Positions 33,479 to 43,161 of a stretch of 58,851 bases of DNA are shown here, in pieces (positions within the stretch are counted from its first letter, which is position 1; every line of letters begins with the position of its first letter). Under the pieces are notes generated by a model. It had not been told where the DNA came from and searched no databases. It saw only the letters and a program-made list of their open reading frames with translations. Location: the NCBI GenBank assembly GCA_021833045.1, contig JAKBGP010000001.1:1-58851 (forward strand), read 5' to 3'. A program made the translations under genes and the position numbers. Origin of the DNA: Thermoplasmata archaeon. Lineage in GTDB: Archaea; Thermoplasmatota; Thermoplasmata; Thermoplasmatales; Thermoplasmataceae.

Positions 33479-34471
33479 TCATACTTTAATTCTTGGATCG
33501 AGCCATGCGTGTATATAGTCAATCAGTGAGTATGCTACTATGGTTAAAAGAGAGATGATGAAAGTGGAGGCTTCGCTGAGAGGGTAATCTTCATTCAAAA
33601 CTGCATGATAAAGTAATGGACCCATGCCTGGCCAGTTAAAAATAATAGCAACGATTAAGGACCCACTAATTAAAAATGATAACTGTAAGGCCAACCTTGT
33701 CGTAACTGGTATAACAGCTATTCTAGCAGCATGTTTTCTTAATATGGATTTTTCAGGAACTCCTTTCGCCCTTGCAGTTGTTATATGATCTTCTCCAAGT
33801 GTCGATACCATCGCCGCCCTCATGGTAATCATATGGCCCATTGATTCTATGATCAATAATGTACTAAATGGGAGAGCGATATGATACAACAATATCGGAA
33901 AAGTGCTAAGCGATGGGTGTGTGATGTATGTAAGTGGAACACTTGATTTCAGAGGTAGTACGCTCGAATAAACTGCCAGATAAAGAAACAATATGACCCC
34001 CAGAATGAAATATGGAATTGAATTTAATATCAAGCTAGTTGTCAACAACACTCCCTCTTTTTTTCCCCCTCTCATTTTTGATACTACTATTCCCAGAGGT
34101 ATCCCAATTGCAAAGGATAGAAGAGCCGATGAGACTATAAGAACTAATGTGTAGGGCAGGGCATTTGCAATTTCGTTATATACATATTGACCGGGCGAAT
34201 TAAAATCCTTTCCCCAATGAAATGTAAACATTTGATAAAGATAAGTTTCGAAATCCACAAGTGAAAACTTGCCATCCTGTAAACCAAGAGTACTTAATAT
34301 TGCATCCTTCTGCTTCGTAGATAGAGGTGTCCCAGTCTTATTTGCTGATTTTAGAAGTAGTAAACCTGGGTTTCCTGGCATAAGTCTGAAGACTACAAAT
34401 ATTATAAGAGTCATTATAACTACAAGAGCGAATGCCTGTATGATTTTTCTAGTTAATAGATAAATATTCAT
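33479..34471 (-). CDS. dppB: DppB-type peptide ABC transporter permease
   Basis: A 330-residue integral membrane protein with the N-terminal helix ALVVIMTLIIFVVFRLMPGN and the PGNP motif typical of DppB. Five further helices follow. The coupling loop is EDHITTARAKGVPEKSILRK (EAA-type). The C-terminus is DPRIKV. It forms the membrane channel with DppC. It lies between the binding-protein gene and dppC. A GGGGGA site precedes the ATG. Confidence 0.94.
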   Translation of the reverse strand: MNIYLLTRKIIQAFALVVIMTLIIFVVFRLMPGNPGLLLLKSANKTGTPLSTKQKDAILSTLGLQDGKFSLVDFETYLYQMFTFHWGKDFNSPGQYVYNEIANALPYTLVLIVSSALLSFAIGIPLGIVVSKMRGGKKEGVLLTTSLILNSIPYFILGVILFLYLAVYSSVLPLKSSVPLTYITHPSLSTFPILLYHIALPFSTLLIIESMGHMITMRAAMVSTLGEDHITTARAKGVPEKSILRKHAARIAVIPVTTRLALQLSFLISGSLIVAIIFNWPGMGPLLYHAVLNEDYPLSEASTFIISLLTIVAYSLIDYIHAWLDPRIKV

Positions 34472-34530
34472 TTATTTCCCCCATTTGAGACTGTATAAAA
34501 AAAAAGGTATTTAAAAATTTATTTTAAAAA

Positions 34531-37110
34531 TTAAGATTTTATTTTTGGTTTTCGCATTACCACAAAAGCGGCCCCAGCTACCACACCAATAGCAACCACT
34601 ACACCAGCTACAATGTAGTCTGTTGTATAATTCGCTGCAGTTACCGGTTTATTTGGCATGAGTGTTAATTCTACTGTTGCGTTTCCGGATCCAACCGTGG
34701 TCGAGCCTGGAATTTCAGCTATACCAGTTATATTTACATCCTCTGAACTAACATGAACCACCACTCCAGTGCTATTTGTGGTTACAAGGAGAGTGTTCAA
34801 ATCCTTCACTTCATATTTGAATTGTGCCACACCATTAGAATTTGTAGTTAGATTCGTTGAAGTTATGTTGAATATACCCCCGTAAGTAGCCGCTATTCCC
34901 ACCAGTACTGTCACCCCTGAAACAGGCGTTGTTCCATTTGTTACGGTAAACGAGATTGTGGATGTTTCATTATCGTATTGAGTTGTACCAGAGCTCACGG
35001 TTGCCTTCACTGTGAGATGGTAGGGGTATTTGACTGTGGATGTTTTGGTGTGCTCTAATGAGAAGAACTGCCAGTACCAATATAGATACACTGCATCGGG
35101 ATTGGTATGAGAGTAATTGGTGAAACCATTTGTTTGTTCTGGTATGAGATCGACGAAGTAACCAAGGTTAACCATTGTTGCCTGTTGTATCATCAAACTC
35201 TGAAGTTGTTTAGCTTCGTGTACATTACTTGAAAGTGAGTTTGAGTTGACCATTTTTGCTGTTATGTTGTTAAACAGATCCTGCACCTGTGTGCCATTCA
35301 GTGTCTTTCCGTTAAATACCATACTAGAAAATGGACCTACATAGCTGTCAGTAGGTATACCATATTTGGGGTTAAGCGAATCACGACAATCAAGAGCTGG
35401 ATCTCCTATGGGAGTACTGATTCCTAGATCACCTATTTGGTATAGGTTGCTGTTAGAGGATATTGTTCCGTCAATGTTTGATATGAGTGTTGTAAATGCT
35501 TCTTCCTTTAAGTTTACTGTTATACCAAGTTCGTTCCAGTATTTTACTGTGGCATCGATCCCTTCTATGTTGTCTGGCGCAACAGAACCAACGGTTGTTT
35601 GTATGGTTAATGAAACTGGTTTTCCGTAATATTCAAGAGTTCCAGATACGTTGACCATACCAGGTATGCTTTTTATGAGGCTTTTAGCTTTTGCCATATT
35701 TAGCGTGTACTGAGGTGCAGATGAGTTGTAATACAATGTGTTCCCAGGGTTTACTGGGTCAGATGAGAGAACTGCATAACCATCGCTAATTGCGCTTGCT
35801 ATGTATGCTGTCGGCGTGGCATAGTTGAGTGCTTGTCTGAATGCAGTTACGTTCATAGGCGCTACTCTTGTATTTAACCTTAGATAACCATATGCGCTTG
35901 ATGTTTTATGATATATGTACGAGCCAGGCGTGGATTGGATCTGTGGCAGGAAGTTTGGAGTTGGAGCCGTGGAAGTTGTGTCAATTTGACCTTTTTGATA
36001 TGCAGCTATCATTGAGGACTCTGAGCTAAAGAATGGTTCATTTATTTCATATATCTTTGGAGTGTACTGTCTGAGTCCACTTGACTTGTTTGCATACTGT
36101 ACAAAGTAGTGTGGGTTGACATACATAGTTTCGACATGGCTTGGTATTATGGCTCCTTCTGGCATGCCGTAGCTGTTCTGTACCATGAATGGCCCAGTTC
36201 CAACTGATCCTGGTGATCTTCCAGTGGCTGTGTTCCATCCCATATTCCAGTCATACCATCCATTTCCTGAGGATATTCCTGGTGTGTAGTTATAAAGACC
36301 GGCAACAGATGTGAAGTCGTGTTTTATCCATATGTGATATGGTAGTACATTATTCTCAAAGTCCGCTGTGAATAACAGTAGAGTTGGCTTTGAAACGTAC
36401 ACTTTAACGCTTAGGTTTCCGTTTGGTACAACACTCACAACATTTGGCCAGTCTCCACAGGATTGCTGCATTCTAAAAGATTGAACTACGTCACCTGACT
36501 GCAGGTAGTATTTCTTCATTGTTGTGTTTTTATAGGATTTAAAAACGTGAGTTGTCATGTTTCCATTAAAGTTATAATGTAGCACGTTTGAGAATGTATA
36601 CGTTTGTGATGCATTAGCTGGGGTCCAATCTGTCCACTGAACGTAAGGTTTTAGATTTATTGTGTATATATACGAATAGTTTACTGATGTGTTAGTCATT
36701 AAATCGTACGTTTGGTTGTTTGCTGTTACGTGTGCTACAGAATAGTTAGATGCTAGCCATGGAACAACTTGGCCATTTGGTAAGGTGTTAAATAAACCAT
36801 CATAAAGTTCTTCCACTACATAAGCATCACAATATGTTGTCTCCTGGAATGGATTCAACGAATTCACATTACAATCTATACCCATTTTGAATGTTCCATT
36901 AGTGTAACTTGGTTCTTGCATTGTGGTTGTTGGCATGCTCCAAGGAGTATTGCTTGTAGCAGTGCTCGGTTCACTATTAAGAACTGGTCCACCTTGGTTA
37001 CCGGTCAAAACAGGCTGTGATCCACTAGAAGCCAATGCGGATATGGCAAAAGCCGAACCCAGCATGAGCAACGAGAAGACCATGGCTATGACAAACTTCT
37101 TTTTATTCAT
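34531..37110 (-). CDS. Extracellular solute-binding protein, family 5 (peptide), membrane anchored
   Basis: 859 residues from the ATG at 37110, chosen because a TATA box lies about 28 nt upstream; an in-frame start at 37131 would lie at the TATA box. A signal peptide (KKFVIAMVFSLLMLGSAFA) leads into a family-5 peptide-binding domain (SLNPFQETTYCDAYVVEELY, VGTGPFMVQNSY, TAFRQALNYATPTAYIASAI). An added Big/Ig-like domain of about 100 residues follows (STISFTVTNGTTPVSGVTVL, NLTTNSNGVAQFKYEVKDLN), then a C-terminal helix (IVAGVVVAIGVVAGAAFVVM) and a Lys-rich anchor. It delivers peptides to the Dpp permease. Confidence 0.93.
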   Translation of the reverse strand: MNKKKFVIAMVFSLLMLGSAFAISALASSGSQPVLTGNQGGPVLNSEPSTATSNTPWSMPTTTMQEPSYTNGTFKMGIDCNVNSLNPFQETTYCDAYVVEELYDGLFNTLPNGQVVPWLASNYSVAHVTANNQTYDLMTNTSVNYSYIYTINLKPYVQWTDWTPANASQTYTFSNVLHYNFNGNMTTHVFKSYKNTTMKKYYLQSGDVVQSFRMQQSCGDWPNVVSVVPNGNLSVKVYVSKPTLLLFTADFENNVLPYHIWIKHDFTSVAGLYNYTPGISSGNGWYDWNMGWNTATGRSPGSVGTGPFMVQNSYGMPEGAIIPSHVETMYVNPHYFVQYANKSSGLRQYTPKIYEINEPFFSSESSMIAAYQKGQIDTTSTAPTPNFLPQIQSTPGSYIYHKTSSAYGYLRLNTRVAPMNVTAFRQALNYATPTAYIASAISDGYAVLSSDPVNPGNTLYYNSSAPQYTLNMAKAKSLIKSIPGMVNVSGTLEYYGKPVSLTIQTTVGSVAPDNIEGIDATVKYWNELGITVNLKEEAFTTLISNIDGTISSNSNLYQIGDLGISTPIGDPALDCRDSLNPKYGIPTDSYVGPFSSMVFNGKTLNGTQVQDLFNNITAKMVNSNSLSSNVHEAKQLQSLMIQQATMVNLGYFVDLIPEQTNGFTNYSHTNPDAVYLYWYWQFFSLEHTKTSTVKYPYHLTVKATVSSGTTQYDNETSTISFTVTNGTTPVSGVTVLVGIAATYGGIFNITSTNLTTNSNGVAQFKYEVKDLNTLLVTTNSTGVVVHVSSEDVNITGIAEIPGSTTVGSGNATVELTLMPNKPVTAANYTTDYIVAGVVVAIGVVAGAAFVVMRKPKIKS

Positions 37111-37133
37111 TATCGTGCGTATGTTTATCATCC

Positions 37134-37142
37134 TATATAAAT
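37134..37142 (-). promoter_or_regulatory. TATA box of the peptide-transport operon
   Basis: ATTTATATA on the minus strand, centred about 28 nt before the ATG at 37110. It supports the shorter binding-protein start. Confidence 0.55.
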
Positions 37143-37448
37143 CATTTCCTTAGATTATGAACGTTTATATATCTAAAGAATTAACCCTATTTATTTTTTA
37201 ATTTTTTTTGATTGCTTGATTAGAAATTAATGATCAGCGTTGCAATATTTTTTATTTGAATTTGCCAGATTATTTTCTTGTATATTATGCATCCAGTTTT
37301 TTTAGAATTCAGAAATAAATCATTATTCCCCATATGATGATCATTTAATTGCGATACTACCTAATGTAATTCTAAATACTTGGTTATTACGTTGTTTTAC
37401 ATGGCTAATGGAAAAATATAAGATGTACATTTTCATTAAGTAGAGTTC
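37143..37448. other. Divergent intergenic region
   Basis: AT-rich DNA between two divergent genes. A TATA-like AAAATATAAG at 37414-37422 probably serves the small membrane protein at 37449. No ORF, RNA gene or repeat is evident in the rest. Confidence 0.4.
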
Positions 37449-37709
37449 ATGGCAAGATTTAAGTTAAACAAGGTGTATTTAGGTCTTTTAATTAATGTTT
37501 TGGCCGTAGTGTTGTTTTACCTGCTGTATCTGGATATATTAGCATCGATCACGCCTGCTGACCTCACAGCTTTTGGGTCGGCGATTCAGTGGGAAGGATC
37601 AATGTCTTACATAGCTTTCGTATTTTCCTCTGTTGCATTGATAATGCAGATCATAATATTCCTGTTAAGGAAACTCGCAATTTTTATTGGCTTGGAGAAT
37701 CGCCAGTGA
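37449..37709 (+). CDS. Small membrane protein with two helices
   Basis: 86 residues from the ATG at 37449. A basic N-terminus (MARFKLNKVY) leads into helix 1 (LGLLINVLAVVLFYLLYLDI), a loop, and helix 2 (SYIAFVFSSVALIMQIIIFL), ending in a basic tail. I recognise no family. It stands alone, converging on sepF. Confidence 0.6.
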   Translation: MARFKLNKVYLGLLINVLAVVLFYLLYLDILASITPADLTAFGSAIQWEGSMSYIAFVFSSVALIMQIIIFLLRKLAIFIGLENRQ

Positions 37710-37821
37710 TTTTCTGAAGAAGTGAATTTTTCTTCATTTTCTAAAATATTTTGTTACTAAAGGAAGCAGATTGAAGTAAGGTTTTATCTATTGATAAAAA
37801 ACGCTCTTACCAATTCAAGAC

Positions 37822-38154
37822 TTAGATGTAATCGTCCCTTACCTTTTTCTTATCAAGGAATACATCCGATGGCGTTATTATGTAATAGAACTCGCCAAGT
37901 TTTCCAAAATCACCATTGATGTCTTTTACAAGCTTCCTTATGGATACGTCAATCTGATTTGTGTTATTTGGATCCTTATTTGCGTTACTTATATCAATTA
38001 TTACAATATTTTTCTGGTAGGCAAGTTTAGCTGCTCTTGATACATGATCAGCTCTTTCAACATCAACCACCTTTATAGACTTCAGGCTTCCACCTTCCTG
38101 AGAAGTGTCAAATCTGTAGTCCTGAAGATCCAGATACTCTATAGTATCATCCAT
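37822..38154 (-). CDS. sepF: SepF-like cell division protein
   Basis: 110 residues from the ATG at 38154 with the DUF552/SepF core: VVDVERADHVSRAAKLAYQK, then NIVIIDISN and FYYIITPSDVFL. Archaeal SepF dimers tether FtsZ to the membrane through an N-terminal amphipathic helix. That helix is missing if translation begins at this ATG. A strong GAGGTGA at 38199-38205 sits 45 nt upstream, just after the stop of the previous gene. The same frame is open from there (ALIGKKGQKEQD), so the true start may be a non-standard codon (ACG 38193 or ATT 38184). Last gene of the PAC2 operon. Confidence 0.85.
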   Translation of the reverse strand: MDDTIEYLDLQDYRFDTSQEGGSLKSIKVVDVERADHVSRAAKLAYQKNIVIIDISNANKDPNNTNQIDVSIRKLVKDINGDFGKLGEFYYIITPSDVFLDKKKVRDDYI

Positions 38155-38206
38155 ATCCTGTTCCTTTTGCCCTTTTTTTCCAATTAGTGCCGTATTATCA
38201 CCTCAC

Positions 38207-38725
38207 TCATAACATTACAACGGAATCCATTCCCTTAATTTTCTTGATTTCACTCAGGAGATCGGTTGTTATAGGGGTTTCTGTTACTATTCTTGCAACT
38301 GGTTCATCACTGATTATGGGATCGCTTACCATTACCTGCCTAATTCCAATACCCCTGCTGGAAATTAGGTTAATGACCGAACTTATTATTCCTGGCTTTG
38401 AGGGGTCTTCCGCCCTTATTTCTACTATCCCTAGATCCAGAAGCTTAGAACTGGCACTGCTCATATCCGCTATTGGCCTAAGTTTTTTAAAGAATTCAAA
38501 TAGCTTTGGATCCTCTCTTATTTTCTTTATGACCTGTATTACAACCCTTTTATCTACATCTATCGCCTCTGCAAGAGAGCTGGGTCTCACCTCTACCTTA
38601 CCACTGTATAGAGAGTACTCACCATCAAATTTCTCATTCACAGAAAACCCGTAGTTCATCAGATATTTTATTATCTTCATCTGAGAAGGGTATTTACCGA
38701 AGGCATTGTTTATCAAATCCCACAT
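38207..38725 (-). CDS. HTH-ACT domain regulator
   Basis: About 172 residues. An N-terminal winged-helix-like region (MWDLINNAFGKYPSQMKIIK, RPSSLAEAIDVDKRVVIQVI) precedes a C-terminal ACT domain (VEIRAEDPSKPGIISSVINL, ISSRGIGIRQVMVSDP). ACT domains usually bind amino acids, so it is probably a ligand-responsive transcription regulator. The start at 38725 is preferred: AGGAGGG, overlapping the radA stop, sits 8 nt upstream, whereas ATGs at 38731 and 38749 are too close to or before that site. Confidence 0.78.
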   Translation of the reverse strand: MWDLINNAFGKYPSQMKIIKYLMNYGFSVNEKFDGEYSLYSGKVEVRPSSLAEAIDVDKRVVIQVIKKIREDPKLFEFFKKLRPIADMSSASSKLLDLGIVEIRAEDPSKPGIISSVINLISSRGIGIRQVMVSDPIISDEPVARIVTETPITTDLLSEIKKIKGMDSVVML

Positions 38726-38738
38726 GTTCATTTCCCTC

Positions 38739-39734
38739 CTATGTTCCATCTATTATACCATCTTCTGATACCTGAATAACAGCTTCTCCCTCTGGCAAAT
38801 AAGGGGAGTCTATCAATCTCGCAATTCTCTTCCCGGCCTTTCCCTTTCTAAGGTATATTCTGAATGTTGCTGTATGCCCTACTATATTTCCGCCAATCGG
38901 TGCTGTTGGATCGCCAAAGAATACATCCGGTCTTGCGGCTACCTGATTTGTGACTGCTATGACTGCATTCTGGAGGGTTCCAAATCTTAGCAGGTCATGC
39001 ATATGCCTGTTGAGCAATTGTTGCCTTTCTGACAGTGATCCCCTTCCCATATATTCTGAACGAAAATGTGATGTTAGTGAATCAACGATCAGGAGCTTAG
39101 CGTTGTATTCCTTCGCCATTTCGCTGGCCTTTTCACCAAGCAGTATCTGATGATGTGAATTATATGCCCTGGCAACGTGAATTCTTCTCAGTACCTCGTC
39201 AGAGTCTAGTTCTCTGTATTTGGACATCTGTATGATTCTTTCTGGTCTGAATGTATTTTCAGTGTCTATGATCAGGACATCTGAATTGAATCCACCTTTT
39301 TCCTCAGGCATGGTGCAGTTTACAGCAAGCTGATGCATAATTTGAGTCTTACCTGAGCCAAATTCTCCAAAGAATTCTGTAATTGACTGAGTTTCAAGGC
39401 CTCCCCCAAGCAGTGAATCCAGATTGTTGCTCCCAGTTGTTAGTCTTAAAACATCCTTTCTTTTCTGGAATATCTCTTCTCCTGTTTCAAAGTTTCCTAT
39501 ATCAGCGATTTTTCTTGCTGCTGAAATAATCTTTGCAACTGACCCTTCTCCAATTCCAGTAAGCTCAGAAACATCCTTGGGTGAGGCAGTCGCAATGGCC
39601 ATTATATCATCAAGGCCATTTTCCCTGAGTTTTTCTGCTGTAGCTTCACCTACACCTGGAATGTCCTCTATTGTCAGTTTCTTGCCTTCGTCCTTTACAT
39701 CTTCTTCTTTTTTCATCTTTTCATTTTTTTCCAT
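38739..39734 (-). CDS. radA: DNA repair and recombination protein RadA
   Basis: 331 residues, archaeal RecA/Rad51 family, forming ATP-dependent strand-exchange filaments. The N-terminal helix-hairpin-helix domain ([20 protein letters not shown]) is followed by the ATPase core with Walker A GEFGSGKT (residues 123-130), Walker [13 protein letters not shown], and the L1/L2 region ([17 protein letters not shown]). An acidic/Lys-rich N-terminal tail precedes the domain. It starts at the stop of the GAPDH gene, so expression is coupled. Confidence 0.96.
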   Translation of the reverse strand: MEKNEKMKKEEDVKDEGKKLTIEDIPGVGEATAEKLRENGLDDIMAIATASPKDVSELTGIGEGSVAKIISAARKIADIGNFETGEEIFQKRKDVLRLTTGSNNLDSLLGGGLETQSITEFFGEFGSGKTQIMHQLAVNCTMPEEKGGFNSDVLIIDTENTFRPERIIQMSKYRELDSDEVLRRIHVARAYNSHHQILLGEKASEMAKEYNAKLLIVDSLTSHFRSEYMGRGSLSERQQLLNRHMHDLLRFGTLQNAVIAVTNQVAARPDVFFGDPTAPIGGNIVGHTATFRIYLRKGKAGKRIARLIDSPYLPEGEAVIQVSEDGIIDGT

Positions 39735-40747
39735 TAATTTTTCCCCCTGATTTCAATTGCCCTATCTGTTTCCTCTATGGATGTTTCCTTATCCTTTTCC
39801 TGAAGCATTGATCTAATAGCATCAACGTTTTCTGGAACTACATCACTCTCCTGATGTACTGCCTGTATATATCTTAAATTATCATTGTTCGCAAATATAG
39901 ATTCCTTCCAAACAGGTATTTCGAATAAGTCCCCCCTCTTTCTGCCCATTTCCTTCCCCAGATCCATCAACTGGGCAGTTGATATGAGTCCTTCTTTCCC
40001 TGATACTGTTATTATTCTTCCATATTCCTTAAACAGATCCAGAGTGTCATCCTGTGTAATACTTTTTTCTAGGGTTAGATTTACCACATGCACATGCATG
40101 AGTGTTGTTGGTACCTTTATTGCTACTGTATTGGCTTCTCCTATTTTCAGGACTGTCTTCAAATCTGGACCATGGTGTGATGGAAAACCCAGAGACGGCT
40201 CAATTGCATTAATGGGCCCCTTCTTACTATCATTTGGATCGGTTGCCCTTCTTATTATAGTCGCTTCTACCTTTCTTACTCCGAACTTTTCCATGCATGC
40301 TGATACTGTCCTTGCCATTGCAGTTGTGTTGCATGAAACAACCCTTACGTAATCCTTACCCCATGAATCCACAAAATTACCATAGGCATTAAAGCTTGCT
40401 TCTACAAGTGCAGCTGATTCTCCTCCCTGAAATATTGCTTTTTTTCTTGCTGTTTTGTATACCTGTATATTTTTCTCTCCCTGTCCCTCTGGAGTTGCGT
40501 CAACAACAATATCCACATCACCCAGAAGTTCCTCCATCGTACCTTCGGCTTCTATGCTTGATTGTGAGAAGGCTTTCAATGATTCTTTATCACTTGAGAA
40601 TATACGATAATTTCTTGATGCTTCCCTTGCTACATAATCTGGCTTCCTTTTCACTATACCGGCAACAGACATATCCTTCTGAGCCCTGACTGCATCTGCC
40701 ACTCTCCTGCCAATGGTTCCGTACCCGTTAATAGCAACTTTTATCAT
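39734..40747 (-). CDS. gap: Glyceraldehyde-3-phosphate dehydrogenase, archaeal type II
   Basis: A 337-residue phosphorylating NAD(P)-dependent enzyme of the archaeal class. The Rossmann motif is [17 protein letters not shown], the catalytic Cys139 lies in [12 protein letters not shown], and [20 protein letters not shown] is the archaeal signature. In Thermoplasmatales it probably serves gluconeogenesis. GGTGA lies 10 nt before the ATG. It sits between PAC2 and radA. Confidence 0.95.
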   Translation of the reverse strand: MIKVAINGYGTIGRRVADAVRAQKDMSVAGIVKRKPDYVAREASRNYRIFSSDKESLKAFSQSSIEAEGTMEELLGDVDIVVDATPEGQGEKNIQVYKTARKKAIFQGGESAALVEASFNAYGNFVDSWGKDYVRVVSCNTTAMARTVSACMEKFGVRKVEATIIRRATDPNDSKKGPINAIEPSLGFPSHHGPDLKTVLKIGEANTVAIKVPTTLMHVHVVNLTLEKSITQDDTLDLFKEYGRIITVSGKEGLISTAQLMDLGKEMGRKRGDLFEIPVWKESIFANNDNLRYIQAVHQESDVVPENVDAIRSMLQEKDKETSIEETDRAIEIRGKN

Positions 40748-40757
40748 TTTTAAATTT

Positions 40758-41507
40758 TCACCTGTATATTGAATCTGGGCCAGTTAAAGAATCCTGATCA
40801 GATGTTGCAGTTTTATATTCACTTGCTACCTTTGATATTTCCTCGTGTATCTTTTTCACACTTTCCTCAAGCACAGTTGTTTTTATTCCTAAATTATAAA
40901 TAATATTCAAAGCCTTAATCACAGATAGTACGGCGTCGTGATCGGGAATTGCAACCGATACATTTGTTAGAAGCGCAATTGCATTCTGCCCTGTGAGGAT
41001 GCTCTCGTTAAGAATGGCACCACCCATTCCACCGATTAAAGCGGCTTCTGCAATGGCTATTCCACTACTCTTCAGACTTTCAATTCTTTCAAGACCGGCT
41101 ACCAGATATGCCTGTCTCTCTTCAGGAAGATCTTCTACTGGAACACCATCTATGATAACAAATTCTTTGGGATTGAATGGCTTAATCCAGTCTATTAATG
41201 TTTCCGTAATTTCGTATAGACCCTCAATATCTACTGGAACCTCACACTGGATAACCATTAACGTTCCCTTATCGTTGGAATATATTCTGAAAGGGCTTCT
41301 CATCTTTCCACCAACAAATACTGTAACCGGAGCTATTTGATGAGATTTCAACTTTGCAACTTCGTGCAAACCAAACTGTTCTATGATATAACTTGTTGTT
41401 GTTACACCCAGTGTAGTCTGTCCGATGAAGCCTCCTATAACAATAGGGTTGTTGAAGTGTATATCTTCATTGCATATGACGCCAACTTTGGTCTGGTTAT
41501 TTTCCAT
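40758..41507 (-). CDS. PAC2-family protein (proteasome assembly chaperone-like)
   Basis: About 250 residues from the ATG at 41507 (MENNQTKVGVICNEDIHFNN). The PAC2 core has PIVIGGFIGQTTLGVTTTSY, FVIIDGVPVEDLP and GMGGAILNESILTGQNAIAL, with a C-terminal coiled helix. Archaeal homologues of this family (COG2047-type) are linked to proteasome assembly, though their client is not well established. The start is decided by the TATA-bearing palindrome centred about 25 nt upstream; the open frame to 41786 is read-through into decayed DNA. First gene of the operon. Confidence 0.85.
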   Translation of the reverse strand: MENNQTKVGVICNEDIHFNNPIVIGGFIGQTTLGVTTTSYIIEQFGLHEVAKLKSHQIAPVTVFVGGKMRSPFRIYSNDKGTLMVIQCEVPVDIEGLYEITETLIDWIKPFNPKEFVIIDGVPVEDLPEERQAYLVAGLERIESLKSSGIAIAEAALIGGMGGAILNESILTGQNAIALLTNVSVAIPDHDAVLSVIKALNIIYNLGIKTTVLEESVKKIHEEISKVASEYKTATSDQDSLTGPDSIYR

Positions 41508-41520
41508 GAATAGATATAGA

Positions 41521-41543
41521 CAAACTTTATATTTTAAAGTTTG
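41521..41543 (-). promoter_or_regulatory. Palindrome overlapping the TATA box of the PAC2-gap-radA operon
   Basis: Arms CAAACTTTA and TAAAGTTTG are perfect 9-bp inverted repeats around a 5-base AT centre. The palindrome's centre lies about 25 nt before the ATG at 41507, where the TATA box should be. It could be an operator whose bound regulator blocks TBP, possibly the HTH-ACT protein of the same operon. Confidence 0.5.
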
Positions 41544-42132
41544 GAAAAAACTCAATGTGTGAATCTTAAGATTTATCCTGTATCCAATGGGAGAAAGGTG
41601 CCTGGCCATATTATTAATATTCATGCCACAGTATATTCTGAAGAATCCATCATTCTTTTCTGTAGACCAATGCGGACCAGATACGCTAGATGCTACCTCA
41701 CTAAAAGATTGATGAAAAAAGGATAGTCGAAATGGATAATGAAAGTCATGGTTTTTACTCATTATCTCAATCATCTTCCGTTTCAAACTGTGATAATGTT
41801 ATAAGAATGTTAATCATTTCACTTGTCATTACATATGTAACTAAGTCTACTTTCCATATTAGTTGATTTTTTCCACAGAGTTTCTCGTATGGAAAGTTTT
41901 AACGAGGAATAGAGGATATTTAAAGATCGAACAACGTAGAGTGAAAGTCTTTTCTTTTCCCATTTTATTATGTTCTTCCTAATTCTGTTTGCTTCGCAGT
42001 GAAATTTTTTCCTTACACTTATTTTGTATTTTTTATTGTATTTACAGGAATAGGAACAAGTATGGACTAAACTTATGTGTTCCATTTATCACTATGATAG
42101 TATTAATGATATATCAAAGTTATTGACGTAAT
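41544..42132. other. Decayed stretch without an intact gene
   Basis: Short broken frames on both strands (for example plus 41541-41726 and minus 41819-42085) have gene-like composition but no recognisable domain. With the reverse transcriptase remnant beside it, this is probably mobile-element debris. Confidence 0.4.
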
Positions 42133-42490
42133 AACCACTGCGAGCGTGCATATACCGAAGTGGATGGAAAGAACCTTCCACTGAGTATACTCTCAGCCAT
42201 GGATTGAATAATAAAGACAACCAACAAAGATCATGATAGTACCGATATACGAAACATGGTTCTATTCAAACGCATTCGGTTTATGAATGAGTTTGCCATT
42301 GATTCTGTAGATGAGATCATGAAATACATGAACTATGGCCGTAAACACATAATAGATGTGGACATATGACGATGCTTTGAAAATATTACCAAACACAAGT
42401 TCATAGAACAGGTCGCAAGGAGAATATTAGACAAAACAGTTCTGCAACTTATACGGAAATTCATCAACGCAGGCATAATGGGATGATAAT
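42133..42490 (+). pseudogene. Group II intron reverse transcriptase remnant
   Basis: Three frames give the ordered motifs of an intron-encoded (LtrA-type) reverse transcriptase. RT0/1 region: VHIPKW and the overlapping frame EVDGKNLPLSILSAMD (cf. IPKPDGKxRPLGIPTxxDR). RT2: RQPTKIMIVPIYETWFYSNA, then FG (cf. PIYExxFxxxSYGFR). RT3: FAIDSVDEIMKYMNY, HIIDVDI, stop, RCFENITKHKFIEQVARRIL, then LQLIRKFINAGIM. At least three disruptions and loss of the YADD half make it dead. No intron domain V was found nearby. Confidence 0.82.
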
Positions 42491-42594
42491 GAGATATATT
42501 CACAAGATCCTGGGATACCTAGAGTATATCATTCTTCTGCAAGGTGCATTGAAAATCACCTTAAAAAGTAAGGTAATAGAATTATATTCCCTCA
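42491..42594. other. Tail of the decayed region
   Basis: A possible further degraded piece of the reverse transcriptase (PGIPRVYHSSA-like) but nothing certain. Confidence 0.25.
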
Positions 42595-43161
42595 CTAAAG
42601 GAATTTTCCATGCCTCCCAAAGAAGAAGTAACCATACAGCAAAACTAAAGATGACAAAAGAAGTGTTGTTGCTATGTATAGATATGAGAAATTTGGTTCC
42701 ATTATCAGTGATGTGTAAAATATAAAATTATTCTTATCAAAATCAATGCTATTATTTAGAGAATTAGCATTTGATTTATTCCCATTAGCCCACGCTCCAA
42801 CTTTCAGGCAGTAGGAACCTGGCCCGGGATTAACTTTTTGGTTAAATGTAAAAGAAACATTATGAGTTGTATAGTTCAGGATCATCATTCCAATGCTTCC
42901 GTTATAATCAAGTTTATACAACTTGAGGCAGGTTGTTATGGTTACATTTTTAAGCAAACTGGGTGGTATCTTGAAATTTATGTACATTCCAACAGTAAAG
43001 GTTGACGAGGGAGTTGTGAACGGAGTATTTTTATCAAAGTAAGGATTTGTAACTGATAAATTTTTACCAGCAGAGTATGAGAACATTAAGAAAAGTAATA
43101 TAGATATGACGAAAAGAATCAGAAATAGTTTGATAAATTTCCTGTTATGCACCCTTACCAC
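42595..43161 (-). CDS. Exported protein with two membrane anchors, export-operon gene 5
   Basis: 188 residues from a GTG at 43161. A basic start (MVRVHNRKF) leads into an N-terminal helix (LFLILFVISILLFLMFSYSA). An extracytoplasmic domain of about 120 residues with N-x-S/T sites follows (ITTCLKLYKLDYNGSIGMMI, GPGSYCLKVGAWANG), then a C-terminal helix (LYIATTLLLSSLVLLYGYFF). I recognise no family. It overlaps the permease gene by 17 nt and ends the operon. Confidence 0.65.
   Translation of the reverse strand: MVRVHNRKFIKLFLILFVISILLFLMFSYSAGKNLSVTNPYFDKNTPFTTPSSTFTVGMYINFKIPPSLLKNVTITTCLKLYKLDYNGSIGMMILNYTTHNVSFTFNQKVNPGPGSYCLKVGAWANGNKSNANSLNNSIDFDKNNFIFYTSLIMEPNFSYLYIATTLLLSSLVLLYGYFFFGRHGKFL

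Noticed and set aside
41541..41726. 61-residue plus-strand frame upstream of PAC2
   Set aside because: It starts next to the promoter palindrome and matches no family; more likely debris.
40758..41786. Longer PAC2 protein of 342 residues
   Set aside because: The first 93 codons run through the promoter palindrome and decayed DNA; the family-like N-terminus begins at 41507.
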